DNA of 64,000 bases. Source: Heloderma charlesbogerti (taxonomy: Eukaryota > Chordata > Lepidosauria > Squamata > Helodermatidae). How positions within the stretch are numbered: position 1 is the first letter of the stretch; every line of letters begins with the position of its first letter. The stretch lies in the NCBI GenBank assembly GCA_026122225.1, contig JANEZZ010000297.1, forward strand, positions 1,054,001-1,118,000. Reading direction: 5' to 3'. Shown here piece after piece: positions 33,600 to 45,889 of this stretch. Below the pieces are notes generated by a model, which searched no databases, was not told the origin of the DNA, and worked only from the letters and a program-made list of their open reading frames with translations. Position numbers and translations under genes: made by a program.

Positions 33600-35283
33600 T
33601 TGGGGGAGCAAAAACAGGTGGGGTGATTTCAGGGGAAATTATTGGCTATTTTCAGGGAGGTTCAGTGGGTAACAGTGGTAGTGGCATTTTTCTTGTTAAT
33701 AATTTCATCCTTCCTGAGGGGAAAAAAATCCTGAAATCCCCTTCCCAATTCACTGCCTGTGAATAGGCTGGCAATTGGGGGCGGGGGACTGTGTCGTGGG
33801 AATGGGGGGTAATTTCACTCATTTTTACCTCCAGTTTCTCAAGGAGTTGAACTTCCTGTGTCCTGTTCCTTCTCCTACAGTTCACCTATTTTAGGCAAAT
33901 TAGTTATGACTGTCCATCTCCATCACCCCTTACAGAGCATGCCTAGTTCTTGCTGTCTCACACTCAAAACCAAGGCAAAAGGAAAACACAATGCTGCAAC
34001 ATAAATACAAATTTCACACTCACTCTGTCTCTTAACGCTAACAGTTGCTTTTCTGGCATGTAGCCTGAAAGTAAAAATAAAACACTTGGCCAGTTTTTGG
34101 TTGTCCTTGTTGTTTTTCTGGTTGGTTGGTAATGCCACCTTACAGAATTGTGGGTTGCAGTGTTCCCTGGGGAGAAGAAATGACTGTTAAAGTAATTGGA
34201 GGTGGTGCAGAAGATGCAACCTTGGAGTTGGCATGGTACCAACAGACCACAAAACAAAACAAGTGAATAACAAAAAGAAGCAGTGTCTGCCACAGGTTAA
34301 ATGGTTTCTTCATCAGCTTAGGGACAATTACACAGTATTATTCCCCCCACCAAAGGCACCTACATATGTAAATCACAGAGAATGCACAACAGAGAGAGAG
34401 AGAGAGAGAGATGTCTTTTCATTATGCCTGGGGCTTTCTCTAATGGATTAAAGTTCCCAATCCACCCAGCACAAATCCATTGGCACGTGGCCTTTACTAC
34501 AGATGGATGTCTTGCAAAACATATCCAGCTGCAAATGCCTGTACCACAGGTGCTTGGTTTTGTAACTGTAAGCCAGCCAAAGGCAGACAGATTAATTGGC
34601 CTTTCGGCTGCTTTTTACGGGTGCTGCAAATGGAAGCGGGTTGGTAAAAATAGACGTGATATCCTGCTTTGCACGTGCATCTCTCTGCATGGTGGGGAGT
34701 GCTGCATGTGGACAAAAGAAGTCCCCAAATGAAAAACCACTGTCAGTACATGAGCAAATCCACACAGCCATTTTTAGTTCACCCACAAAAAAGTGCAGTT
34801 ATTGCATGGTAAACTATCACAGATATAACACTTTAATTTTTTTTAAAAAAGCATATCAATGTGATATGTTTTGGTAGAGGCACATTTAGGACCAATTTAT
34901 ATTCATATTTATTTATTTGTTCCATTATTCACACTTTCCTCGAAAGAGCCCAAGGCGGAAAAATAAAGTCACCGGGGGAGGACAACTCCCAAAGAGACAG
35001 ATCAATTGATCACATCATGCTGTCTCTGTTGAATCCTCCATGCGCTGCCCAGCAGAGTTTTTCAGAGTCGTCCAGGGCCTATTCCATGCTGGCACTAAGG
35101 ATGCTGTGGACCAATCCGACGCTTGCTGTAATACACTTGCTAGGAACTTCTGGGATAAAATCTCTTGCATTTTGCATTCTGGGTGACCAGCCAGATGGGC
35201 GATTAATAAATTTAATAACAATAATAACAATATTAATAATTTTCCAGGATTCCCATGATACAGCAGGCAAATCAGGTGAGGTA
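33600..35283. other. No gene recognised
   Basis: Ordinary intergenic sequence with a (GA)n run at 34388-34412. An AATAAATTTAATAACAATAATAAC stretch at 35206, preceded by GCCAGATGGGCG, resembles a LINE or SINE 3' tail. No coding evidence. Confidence 0.35.
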
Positions 35284-35291
35284 TCTAGAGC

Positions 35292-35736
35292 TAGGGCACT
35301 CTCCTGTCTGGGTTCTCCAAGCACCGGCCCAGCCCCTGCCCCTTCTTGCTGGTCCTCCAGGCTGCATTTGAGCCCTGCTCCACTCTCAGTAAGCAGCCCG
35401 CAACTTACCCAGGCCCATCTGTCTCTGTCCCGATTACCATGGTTTTTTTTAAAAAAACATGGCAATCGGCAACCCGTGCCCATAGATTTATACACAACAT
35501 AGCACTGTGAAACTAGAGTATATGGATGATTCACCATGCTGTTTGCATATAGGTCTATGGGCACGGACTGCCGATCACCATGTGTTTTAAAAACATGGCT
35601 ATCAGGACAGAGACGGACAGGCCTGCGTAACTTGCAGGCTGCTAACCAGGTGTGGGAGGGTGGTCTGGGGACCAGCGAGTGCGGGGTAGGGTTCAGCAGG
35701 CACAGCAGACAGAAATGGGCACCCACACAATCCCTA
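35292..35736. mobile_element. TAGGG-class element C1
   Basis: It runs from TAGGGCACTC to ACAATCCCTA, with flanks TCTAGAGC and ACCAGAGC (6 of 8). Its centre is an inverted repeat of CATGGCAATCGGCA-type arms around GTGCCCATAGATTTA and TAGGTCTATGGGCAC. This is the same module as in A6. A minus-strand GTAAGT donor motif lies at about 35403-35408. Confidence 0.72.
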
Positions 35737-35851
35737 ACCAGAGCACAGCCTTGTCTAGTTTTTTTGAATGAGTTTCAGTCAGTGCAGCTCGAAGACATTG
35801 ACAGTGTCCTTGCTTGGACAGGTTTGTTCAACCACTTCCATACTAGATCCT

Positions 35852-35951
35852 TAGGGATGTCACAGGAGTCTGGGAAAGGGGTGGAGCCTGGTGGACATTC
35901 CCCTGTTTGGCCCTCCAGACTCCAGTCCATGGACCCCTGTGCTTATCTGAC
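35852..35951. mobile_element. Left-end fragment of a TAGGGATG element (D-like)
   Basis: TAGGGATGTCACAGGAGTC followed by GGGGTGGAGCC resembles the left arm of the element at 49477. It runs into A17 and no right end of its own is visible. Confidence 0.5.
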
Positions 35952-36441
35952 TCGTTGCCCTTATTTTCGCCGTAGTCTATGTAATCTTTACGTAGACTAC
36001 AGCGACCAAATAAGGAAGGGGAATGGTGGCTCCCTATGGGGGCCGCCATTATCCGTACACACTTTTTTTTTTTTTAAGTCACCCGTGATAGGCTACGTGA
36101 CGATTTACGTAGCCTATCACGGCTGACTTTGCAAATCTAGCTGTGATAGGCTACGTTAATCGTCACGTAGCCTATCATGGGGGCGTTTTTTGTTTTTTTT
36201 TTACTTTTCTTGGAATGGCGGCGGCAGTGGCAGCCGGTCAAAAGACCGCCTGCCGCCCCTGACCCTGTCGAACCCCTGCCGAACCGCCACTGCGACCCGC
36301 CACCGGGAGCAACATTCGGGAAAGGTAAGTCCCATCCCGGGGGGACGGGGGGGGAATTTCTCCCCGAAACTACTTCGGGGGTCCGAATACGTTGGCACTC
36401 GGCCCCCTGAAGTTTCGGCGAGAAATTCTCTGACACCCCTA
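35952..36441 (-). mobile_element. hAT-like palindromic element A17, left half missing
   Basis: It begins at the fold-back centre (GTTGCCCTTATTTTCGCC) and continues through a TAGTCTATG palindrome, a CCCTATGGGGGCCGCCATT palindrome and two TGATAGG palindromes into a complete V arm ending CTGACACCCCTA. The donor at 36324/36325 (AAGGTAAGTCCC) is intact. As in A9, the lost part is exactly one arm of the fold-back. Confidence 0.82.
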
Positions 36442-36668
36442 CTCAGAGGTCAGTTTTGTCCCCCATGCTATTTATTGAGTGGGGTCATCCGGAGTTTTGG
36501 AGTGTGTTGCCATCAGTATGCTGATGACATACAGCTCTATTCATTCTATTCATTCTCATCAAGTGAGGTTGTGAATGTGTTAGATGAGTGCCTGGCTGCA
36601 ACAATGGACTGGATGAGAGCTAATAAACTGAAGCTCAGTCAAGACAAGACTGAGGTGCTGCTAGCAGG

Positions 36669-37108
36669 TAGGGACATACGGATTGGGTAGAATCCATTCC
36701 GTCTGTGATTTGCTGATTGTCAGGTGCCTTTTGTTCCATTGTCCACCCATCAACGGAACTGGATTTTTTTTTAGTTTCTGAATTTGCACAAATTCACATG
36801 TGCAGAAATGTGCAGATTCCACAAAATGCACAAATCCCCCTAAAGTGTGCATTTTCATGCTTCAACCTATGGGGCAAATGCACATTTTTGGCCAATGTGT
36901 GTGTGTGTGTGTGTGTATGTGCATGCACGTGCACATTTTTTCTATGAGGAAATTTGTGCAGAATTCCTGCACAAATTAGAAAAAATGGCCTGCAAGTACA
37001 CAGAATCTGCCCGACAGAGGAAAAGCCAGTCCACTGTAGAATCCACGGGTTGAATTCATAAACATCTGAACTTATCTGGTTCCATTGCAGATTTCTCTGG
37101 CACCCCTA
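36669..37108. mobile_element. Short AT-rich TAGGG element B6, inside L2
   Basis: It runs from TAGGGACATACGG to GGCACCCCTA with duplication CTAGCAGG/CTAGCACG (7 of 8) inside the LINE frame LLAG. It contains a (GT)n microsatellite at about 36896-36919. Confidence 0.88.
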
Positions 37109-37602
37109 CTAGCACGTGGTTCTTCTGACTGGACAGAGGGTGTTCAACCTGTTCAGGATGGGGTTGTACCCCCTTTGGAGGAGCAGGTTCATAGCATGGG
37201 TGTTCTCCTGGAGCCTTCTCTGTCACTTGAGGATCAAGTGGCCTCATTGGCATGGAGTGCCTTCTACCAGCTTTGTCTGGTGGCCCAGTTACACCCCTAT
37301 ATGTACAAGAATACTCTGGCTTCAGTAATCTATGCTATGGTTAGATTACTGCAATACATTCCATATGGGGCTGCCATTGAAGACTGTTCAGAAGCTGCAG
37401 CTTGTGCAAAATGCGGCAGCCAGATTAATAACTGGGACCAGAAGGTCTGAGCATATAAGACCAATTCTGGCCCATTTGTGTTGGCTGCCTATATATTTCT
37501 GAGCCTGATTCAAGGTGCTGCTTTTATCCTATAAAGCTTTACCTGGCTTGGGACTGCAATATCTGACAGAATGTCTCTCCCAACATAAACCTACCCATAC
37601 AC

Positions 37603-38020
37603 TAGGGATGCTGGAGAAATTTGAGATGGACTAAAATGAGTTCAGATTTCTAATTCCATTGCGGATTGACCTCCTCAGGCCATGTGGAGTCTGTGGACTG
37701 TCGGATCATTGTTGCTGTTGTTTTTGTTTTTACTTTCCTGAAATTTTTACATATTTATTCGTAGGAAAATATGCACATTTCTGCTGATACTGGGAAACAT
37801 GCATGGGAAAACGCTGAATGGAATGGCAGAGAATATGCTAAGTGTTATGTGCTAAGGTAAATTATGTAAATTGTTGTGAATACTCTTACAGAATTATCTG
37901 TGTATTTCCGCATAATGAAAAAAAATTGAATATGTCTCTGAATGGATGACAGAACAAAAGGCACTAGACAATCTAATTTGAGAAACATGGAGCAGATTTT
38001 ACACAATCTATACATCCCTA
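37603..38020. mobile_element. Short AT-rich TAGGGATG element B7, inside L2
   Basis: It runs from TAGGGATGCTGGAG to ATACATCCCTA with flanks CCATACAC and CCAGACGC (6 of 8). It closely resembles B8. Confidence 0.85.
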
Positions 38021-38719
38021 CCAGACGCTATGATCAACATCTGGGCCTTCCTCTGAGTGCCTCCTGCAAGAGAGGCTCAGAAATTGGCAACAGTGGAAAA
38101 AAGCCTTCTCAGTGGTGGCCCTCTGACTCTGGAACAAGTTCCCCGCTGAGGCTTGCCTAGTGCCAAAACTGTCATCTTTTCAGCCCCAGGTTGAGACTGC
38201 CCTCTACTCCCAGGCATTTAATGGCATATGATGGAGCATTTATGTCAGCTGTCTTGAACAGGTCTAGTATTGAAGTTGTTTACTGGAATTGTTTTTAGCT
38301 GTTTAAATTATTTTAAATTTTGTAAGTTAAAATTTTAGATTATGTTTTAGTATAATGTAATGTTGTGCCATGTAATGTTGTATAATGTTGTGGTTGGTAA
38401 CTTTTGTGAGTTGTTGTGAACTGTCCTGAGAGATTCAGCTATTGGGTAAATGCCTGGGAGTAGAGGGCAGTCTTAACCTGGGGCTGAAAAGATGACAGTT
38501 TTGGAAAAGATGACAGCTTTGGAAAAGATGACAGCATAGAAATTAATTAGATGATGATGATGATTTTTAAATCACCGAAGATAATTCAGTAAATTATCTC
38601 CATGTTGCAGATGGAGGGATAAGGCTGAAGTATTACAGATTGGTGAAGACCATCCAGAGTTCATAGCTGAAGTCACCCAGCTAACACTCTTAGCTGCCAG
38701 GCTGCACCACCTATTGAAT

Positions 38720-38723
<4 letters not shown>

Positions 38724-38800
<77 letters not shown>
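38724..38800. repeat. (GT)n(GA)n microsatellite
   Basis: GT units pass into GA units. Confidence 0.95.
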
Positions 38801-40150
38801 CCCTTTTTTATGGTCTCTGTCATATTTGGAATACATTTAAAAACAAAACAAAACACCTTACTGTGACAAAAAAAGGTTCCATTTGGTTTTGTTTTTAATG
38901 TGAGCTTCCCTTTCACCATCTTCCCCCAACTAAACATTTTGCACTCCTTGTCTCACAGTTCAAACTGTTAGCCGCCACCATGCTGCACAAATTCATGTAT
39001 ATGTTCTTGCTAGCCCTCAGGTTTGTTTACATAATACACAGACAGCTAAGCAGGGGAGAGGGGGAGGCAACGGTTAAAGCGTCCTGCAGCTTCCCCCCAC
39101 CCCGAACTCCAAAATTCACCTGTCAACAATGCCTTACACCTGACAGCTAGATTGTACCTTGCCTTTCATCCCATCAGGCTACCATCCCATACACACTTAA
39201 TTGGAAGTAAGTTTCATTGAACTCAGTGGGACTTATTTCTGAGTAAACCTCTAATGGATTGTGATGTTAAGTTCTTAAGCAGTACAGTAGGAATAACACT
39301 GACCTACCACACAGGGATTTTATGAGAATGAATAATGGATGGGTGCAAATCACTTTGCAAATGAGAAGTGTTACAGTTGGTAAAAGAAATAGTGCTCTTT
39401 CCTGGTGGATGATATGATCCAGGTGAAAGTGGCTACAGGGAGAAGAAAGGTTCATCTAAATAGGTCTCTCTTTGATCCAGTTTGAGGAAAGCATTCAGTT
39501 CTTCTTTTGTAAATAGGGCAAAATGGTATAATCTGAGTGTTTTGATCCCCAGAATGTTTCATTTTCAAGGAGCAAGAAATTCAGATTAGCAGCCCTCAAA
39601 CCCCCTTTGATTTAACAAGAAAACATCATCTTTTTCATCCTGTTAAGTTAGCAACTCTTTATATGTTCCTAACCACTAAATTACAGCTGAGCTGAAGCAG
39701 GATTAAAATGCTATGACATTGTAGTTGGAGATCTGAGCCAATTAAGCTTCCTATGGTGGTGTTCTAGAATACTGATATTTCTGCTGTGTGCTTAAAGGAA
39801 AACAAAAAGTTTTGTTGTGCATGTTACCACATTACCGATATTTCTTTAAATTGAAACTCACTTGCTGCAGTCCAGCTAAGGAGACACACCTAACATAAAC
39901 AGGTTTATGTGTACTTGCATCATGTGCTGGATTGAGAACTGCAGGCATAAATGGGATGCGCATTCTGACATGCATTTGAATGCACACCCAAATGTGGGTC
40001 TATTCATACTGCTTCACTCTAAGTGGGATGCACATTCTGATGTGCACTGAAATCCCTATCCCCATGCCTGTGCAACTAGTCTAATTTTAGCACCTCATTT
40101 TACTTGCAACTAGAGTTGGATCAGGGCCACTGTATGTACATCAAGAACCC
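38801..40150. other. Intergenic DNA, MITE remnant at 39178-39268
   Basis: A palindromic MITE remnant (CCATTGAACTCAGTGGG context, TTTCTGAGTAAACC) lies at 39178-39268. The rest has no feature that I recognise. Confidence 0.45.
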
Positions 40151-40155
40151 TTAGG

Positions 40156-40600
40156 ATTTAATTGTTCTGAGGCTGAAATCCTATGGTCCCTAAGAGAGTA
40201 TCAGAGGGGCCATAGGGTATGTTGGTCTTCTGCCTCCAAGGGTGGAAAGAGAAGTCTTCCCATGGAGAAGATCCAAGCTCAGAACTCCCTCTCAGCCACT
40301 GCAGAAACCTCCACAGTTGATGCTTCTCTGATGTTGGAACTCCAACATCCAAGAGGGATTAAAGGAGGCTTTCTGGGGATGTGCCAGTGGCATCCTGTGC
40401 GGGGCAGTCCCCAGAGATGCCCCAAACCAGCAGCAGATCTACCCCAGCAACTCAAACCAATGGGAAGGAATTCTTTTTTTAAAGATGGGGGAACAAAAAC
40501 TAGCAAACATATCTCTCCTCCTTCCATTCCACCCTGCCAGCACAAGATCTTTGGTTCCTCCACTGGCAAAGTAGGATTGCTCTGTAAGTCTATTTTGCAT
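40156..40600. mobile_element. Possible CAATCCTATGG-class MITE remnant
   Basis: GCTGAAATCCTATGGTCCC and GGGGCCATAGGGTATG at the left, and a body like that of the copies at 41528 and 52816, suggest the same family. The right boundary is unclear. It may overlap the distal BCHE 3' region. Confidence 0.4.
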
Positions 40601-40642
40601 TTCCTGAAGCTTTGAAGGGTGGAAATGCTTTATAATACTGAT

Positions 40643-40697
<55 letters not shown>

Positions 40698-40849
40698 GAT
40701 ATAGAAATAGACCTGGGAGACCAGTATATTTGTGATGTGTCACTGAGTCTGCATCACACTTCATATTGCTGGATATGCTACATTAGCTACCTCTGTGTTT
40801 GCCTTGATCTTTGACAATGCAGGCATTCCAGAAAGGCTGAAACTTTTAA
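40601..40849 (-). other. BCHE: Probable BCHE 3' untranslated region
   Basis: This follows the BCHE stop codon on the minus strand. A TATAAA-like variant signal lies near 40630, and an ATTAAA near 40157 is another candidate. The polyadenylation site cannot be fixed from sequence. A (GATA)n tract lies at 40645-40697, so the untranslated region may contain a polymorphic repeat. Confidence 0.4.
40645..40697. repeat. (GATA)n tetranucleotide repeat
   Basis: About thirteen tandem GATA units. Confidence 0.95.
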
Positions 40850-40974
40850 TTAGAGACCCGCACAGCTTTCCTTCTTACTAGTGTAATCATTAAATTGATT
40901 TTTCCAGTCCATCATGTAATTGTTCCAGCGAAGGAATCCTGCTTTCCACTCTCGTTCTGCTTCGTCAATATTTC
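40850..40974 (-). CDS. BCHE: Butyrylcholinesterase, last coding exon (tetramerisation peptide)
   Basis: The minus-strand exon begins after ATGTTTTACAG at 40975/40974 and reads into the stop TAA at 40850-40852. It encodes the C-terminal 'T' or WAT peptide of cholinesterases: [16 protein letters not shown], then [18 protein letters not shown], then ESCAGL and stop. The aromatic residues of the amphipathic helix (W, F, W, Y, W, F, Y) are all present. The cysteine four residues from the end is the one that forms the interchain disulphide. In the family this helix binds the proline-rich anchor (ColQ/PRiMA) and assembles tetramers of the secreted serine hydrolase. The residue series fits BCHE better than ACHE ([16 protein letters not shown] rather than the ACHE-type ending). 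Entry phase is 2, matching exon 3. The frame is intact. Confidence 0.95.
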
Positions 40975-41527
40975 CTGTAAAACATGAAATGGGTGGCATT
41001 AATCTAAATTTAAATCTCTTTGTACATTAATTGAAAAATAATTCTGATTATCAATGCCATTTTCCTCTAAATACACCACACACCATTTTGCCCTTCTTCC
41101 TCCCCACCTGCCACCTGATTTATTGAAAATTCAAAGGGTAACATTTTATTGCTGGATCATGAGATAATCAGTTAAAATTAAGAATTATTCTTCTGGCCCA
41201 ATATTCAGTATCATATGGAATTGGATTTTCAACTTTTATACCCATTTGACATTTACCAAGGAGTGTACAGTTCATGAGGGATAGGCAATTAATTAGAGGG
41301 GAAAGGCAATTAATTAGTGGACTGGGATGCAGATACAGACTTCCAACACAGGGATGCAATGCATTTCTGTCACTGTCATTTCTGGGAGCAAAAAAATAAA
41401 TCAATAAAAGCACACATTCTCAGTTGAAGAAACTGAGGTATCCCCGAAAAGTTATAAGGGAGCTGCAGAAAAGTGATGATTTACATACTCAATATGTTTT
41501 TCAGTATGAGCACAATTTTTTTTTCAA

Positions 41528-41977
41528 TATGGCACAATTCTATGGCCTTCCAAACAGCATCTGAGACACCATCAAATCTCCCTTGCTGAGGCTGGAGGGA
41601 GAGCTTCAATGAGGAGATCCATCTGTGGATCTTGCGCCACTCCCCCAAGTCCCTCCAGCCACCACAGAAAACTCTACAATGGCACCATCTCCCAAAGTCA
41701 GGACTCCAAACTCAAGAAGGGAGGCAATGCATATGCTGGGGGCAGGCCAGTGGGCAGAGGCAATGGATTAATTGGATCCAATGGCCTCTCATCCCCGTCC
41801 CCACTCCTGACATCCAGAGTGAGCAAGCTTGATGGGCTCTGAGGCTCATCTAACAAAATATGCTCATACAGAGCCTCCATAGCTCCTTCCATCCTACCAT
41901 CAAGATCCCTCATAAACAGACAGCTCATAATTCACAGCCTTCCATCATTTGGGCTAGACACCCATAGGATTGCTCTC
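41528..41977. mobile_element. GGCACAATTCTATGG-class MITE
   Basis: The left end GGCACAATTCTATGGCC and the right end CCCATAGGATTGCTCTC form imperfect inverted termini. The body resembles the copy at 52816. No duplication was found. Confidence 0.6.
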
Positions 41978-41979
41978 TA

Positions 41980-43481
41980 ATCCAGCTGTGCAGAATTAGG
42001 AAGCATGTGAAATAGCTTGGATACTATGGGTATCTCTACACCAGCCTAAAATCCTGCATTTAAAACGTGGCTTTCTGCTTCTGTTTTAAATGCAGGATCA
42101 CGACGACTCCCTTTTTCACCTGCTTCCTTTTTCCCCTCCCCTTTCCCCCTCATTCTCCCCGTATCTGAGTCTTCCATTATCTTTCATTGATCTCGCTCCT
42201 CTTCTTTCCACTTTAACTCTTTTCACGGAGGAAACTGAAGCGGAACATCATTTGATAGCTCATTATCTGCGATCTATTTAAAATCGGAACGAAGGAAAGG
42301 GCATTTAGTGCAGGAGATGCCCTGGAGAGCTACGGCGTCATGAAAAGAGCCCGCAAACTTCCATGAAGGAGCAATCTCAATCGCAGGATGAAATCTCAGT
42401 GTGAAGGAGCCAGCCTGCAATTCTAATGGGGAACAACAACGACCAAGCCAGGATGTTTATTCCATTTGGGGAATAAACATCCTGGAACATGATGTGGCTT
42501 TTCAGTGAGCCAAAAATATTCGGAGAAACAATTGGAAGGAGGGTGGATTCTGCGAGGGATGGGGGAGAGTTTTGTTTCATCCACAAAACTATGTGAACTG
42601 GCCTAATGTGTGCCTCTTAGACTAATACGTGGATTGCAACAGTTACCCTTTGGACTGTGCACTTCTCTCAATTTTGTGATGCAGTTCGTGGCTCAAAAAT
42701 ATATTGGTGAAAGCTGTGTACAAAATGCATATGTCAGGAGAAATTATGTACAGAAATAAATGTGATTTTATTTTGGAGCAGATTTTTTTTTTAAAAAAAA
42801 CAAACCCACAGACTGATGCCTAAATTGGATAGAATGGACTTATGAATGGATATACATGAAACTGACCTGGACTGGAAATAGACTGATTTGTCCATCCCTG
42901 ATTGAGACCTATGCTGGTACATTCACACATGTGGCTGCACCTTTGGTGGGCATGGATAAAGCCTGTGGCTTTTATTGCTATATTCTGAGTATTCTGTTTC
43001 AGCGATTGGTCCATGCAACAGTCAGTTCGGGCAACTATTAACTACCTTTTCAACCAGTTAAAGTTCTGCTGTATCTGGAAAAAAATGATTAGAAAATATC
43101 TGTAGCTAATTCCCTATAAGCAGAGTATTATTCTCAGTTCTGTCTTTGTCACATGTCGATGATCAGAACAATAAAAAAGTAAGAAATATTTGGATCTTTT
43201 CTCAGATGTGGCACAATATTCATCCTGCCAGGTTAAACAGGCAGGTGCAAACTCATAAGAGGCATCAGGTCCCCAGCTGTACTTGATCCAGGGGTGTTGT
43301 CCTGAATATACCAAAGTCAATTCATAGAAATAGTGAGCACCATGTTGCCCCAAAGTGAATTTCTGCTATGGATATTATGTCAGTCCTGCATGCATCACCT
43401 GCAATGTATACAGATAGTTCTGTTCGGCCATATGTTGATGAGCCCTAACTTGCAAAACATCCCTGCATCATGCACATGTAG
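41980..43481. other. Intronic DNA with a possible TAGGGATG-class copy (42554-42900)
   Basis: GAGGGATGGGGG at 42554 and TGTCCATCCCTG at 42900 could be eroded termini of a B-type element, but the flanks do not match. A short hairpin GGATGTTTATTCC...GGAATAAACATCC lies near 42465. Otherwise nothing is recognised. Confidence 0.35.
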
Positions 43482-43935
43482 TAAGAACATAAGAACATAA
43501 GAAGAGCCATGCTGGATCAGACCAAGGGTCCATCTACTCCAGCATTCTGTTCACATAGTGGCCAACCAGCTGTCAACCAGGAACCCACAAGCAGGGAATG
43601 AGTGGAACAGCACCCTCCCACCCACGTTCCCCAGCAACTGGTAGCACATAGCCACCAAGACTAGTAGCCAATGATAGCCTTTTCCTCCAGCAATTTCTCT
43701 AACCCCATTTAAAAGACATCCAAATTGGTGGCCATCCCTACATCCTGTGGTAGCGAATTCCATAGCTTAACTATGCGCTGTGTGAAGAAGTCCTTCTTTT
43801 TGTCTGTCCTGAATCTCCCACCAATCAGCTTCATAGGATGACCCCAGATTCTAGTATTATGAGAGAGGGAGAAAAATGTCTCCTTATCCATATTCTCCAC
43901 ACCATGCATAATTTTGTAGAACTCTACCATAGTGA
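43482..43935 (-). mobile_element. CR1/L3-like LINE 3' end
   Basis: This is the same family and orientation as the copy at 1196. The minus-strand frame has RTDKKKDFFTQRIVKLWNSL and PQDVGMATNLD. The 3' end carries GCTGGATCAGACC-type sequence and ends TTCTTATGTTCTTATGTTC. Confidence 0.9.
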
Positions 43936-45889
43936 AATAGACAGGCATGCACTGGTCACATCTATGAAAGGTGTTGAATTCTGTCAAGGTTCTTTGAATA
44001 CAATGGTTCACAGCAGATGAACTGTTTATATGCAATTCATTTCTGTGCAGGAAACCCCATAATACACCATCATGTAAGACTATTGTATATGTGTCAATCT
44101 CACCACATGTCTGTCCCATTGGTGCTGCCATTATTTCGATGTGAACATTATACATGGGACTTCAATGTTTTTGCACATGTGTTTTTCTTTTTCACACACT
44201 GTATCAAGAGTTTTGTAGGCTTAACACTGCATAAAGAATAGCATGTCCTAGCTGAATGCAGTACACATTCACTGAAAGCAATGGGGGCTTCTCACAGCAT
44301 TCCCTGACATTTGAGGTCTTAAGAGAAGTTTCAGAATCCTAAATTCTGCCCTGAATTCAGATGATGTCGCCACAACTACAAGCATCTCTCTGTCATCTGA
44401 ATGCACTGATACTGTTGGTTATCTAACATTATCCATTACAGCTGTGATCTGTGGGATCAACTGAACTGCATAGCAGATGTAGATCTTGGAGAATATGCTT
44501 CAGCTCCTAATTCTGTCATAGATCCCAGCTATGTCGTGGGCTTACTGTGAAAGTAACAACCTCTCTTTTTATGTTCAATTGCCAGCCCTGGAAATGTGGT
44601 AGAATATCCATTGAATTAACCCCACAGAGATCTTGTGAAGATGTAAAGAAAAAGTCTGTATTAAAAGTGCTCTCTGTATTAAAATGGCTCTATAAATGAT
44701 GTCTCAGCATGTACATTTTGCTTCAAATCAGTGTGAAATATGAAGGTTTTTACATTCCAATTTTTAAAAATGCTTTACAAGCAGCAGCCTCTGACATCAT
44801 TTGGTTTTGCCTACCCATATACAAAAAGAGGACATGTCAGTGTGACCTTGTGGAGTAAGAGGAATAGATACCAGGAGTTGGACATATGCCACAGTTTTGT
44901 TAGGCTATAGTACAATTTATTAGCCTATGTTGGCCAGGAAAACAAATGCTTCCCTCTTACCCAGCTCCTCATTAGCACTGTACCTGCAAATACCTGACTG
45001 ATAGTTAAGAGAAATATGCACTGATGATTCAGGGAGAACAATATGAGCCTAGAGGTTGATCTGGGATCTTTCCAGTACAAGATTGAGATCTACATTTCCC
45101 ATGTGTCTCTTGATTATCAAACTGTAATTCTAGCGGCTTGAAAAAAAATCATTGTCAATCCCAAATTAACTATCGTTCTAAGGAATCTCTTTCAATCTCT
45201 TCATGCTATGGTCTCCCCACCCCAACTCCATCCAAATTCTGCACCTGGAAAGCTGATGGGACTCAAATTATATTGTACAAATAAATAAAATAATGCATGA
45301 TGGACATGATCCACTCATACTGTGGTTATAAGGCCTGCTCTTGATCATATCTCCATAGATGAAGTGACTTGGTAGCATTGCAAGTGTGTGGGATAGATTG
45401 AGACCTGATTTCATCCCCCCTCACCATTATGGAAAACCAACTCATAGGCTTACTACGTAAGCTTATCTATTGGTACTGGTTATGTCATTGAACACTGGCT
45501 TATACATAGCACATTTGTTCATTAAGATCATCATGACAGATGGTGTCTTCAGTTACAATTTCTATGAATGATGCCTGACGATTGAAAAGAACATCTCATC
45601 AGCTTCATGATGTATCTGCTTCTTGTCTGAAACTGATCCAGGTTCATACAAAACAGACTCTCAGGATGTTTGGTTGTTGTTGTTTTTAATCTCCCCCACA
45701 TCTTACATAAGATGGAATGTCGTGATGTGAGAAATGATAAAATCTCTCAAATGTCAAATGAAAAACAATGTGTCAGATGAATGCTATGCTCTTTCCCCCC
45801 CAGGAAGACTTATACATACAGCTATTTCAAGAAGCAACCAACCAAATCCAGCTCTCTTTTTTTTTAGCTTTTACTGTCAGACATGCAGA
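43936..45889. other. No recognised feature (BCHE intron 3)
   Basis: Unique-looking AT-rich intronic sequence. I find no exon-like frame with splice sites. Confidence 0.45.

Larger units (their letters stand above)
36442..38440 (+). mobile_element. L2-clade LINE, split by B6 and B7
   Basis: Plus-strand pieces match the reverse transcriptase C-terminal half. QYADDIQLYSFYSF (YADD catalytic motif) lies at about 36512, then MDWMRANKLKLSQDKTEVLL, then after B6 MGVLLEPSLSLEDQVASL and [19 protein letters not shown] sequence split over frames. After B7 comes AFSVVAL..LWNKFPAEACLV. The 3' tail has GTTGTGAACTGTCCTGAGAGATTCAGCTATTGGG. Frame breaks show it is inactive. Confidence 0.88.

Noticed and set aside
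34861..35726. Frames of more than 200 codons on both strands around 35 kb
   Set aside because: No recognised domain and composition like surrounding DNA. They run into the C1 element, and the two strands overlap with similar length.
36190..36690. 166-codon frame as a host gene
   Set aside because: It joins the V arm of A17, an L2 reverse transcriptase fragment and the start of B6.
40871..40880. Internal splice donor ACTA|GTAAGA inside the last BCHE exon
   Set aside because: It would end the exon before the cysteine. The frame instead reads on to the family-typical SKKESC ending and stop, so the GTAAGA is probably coincidental.
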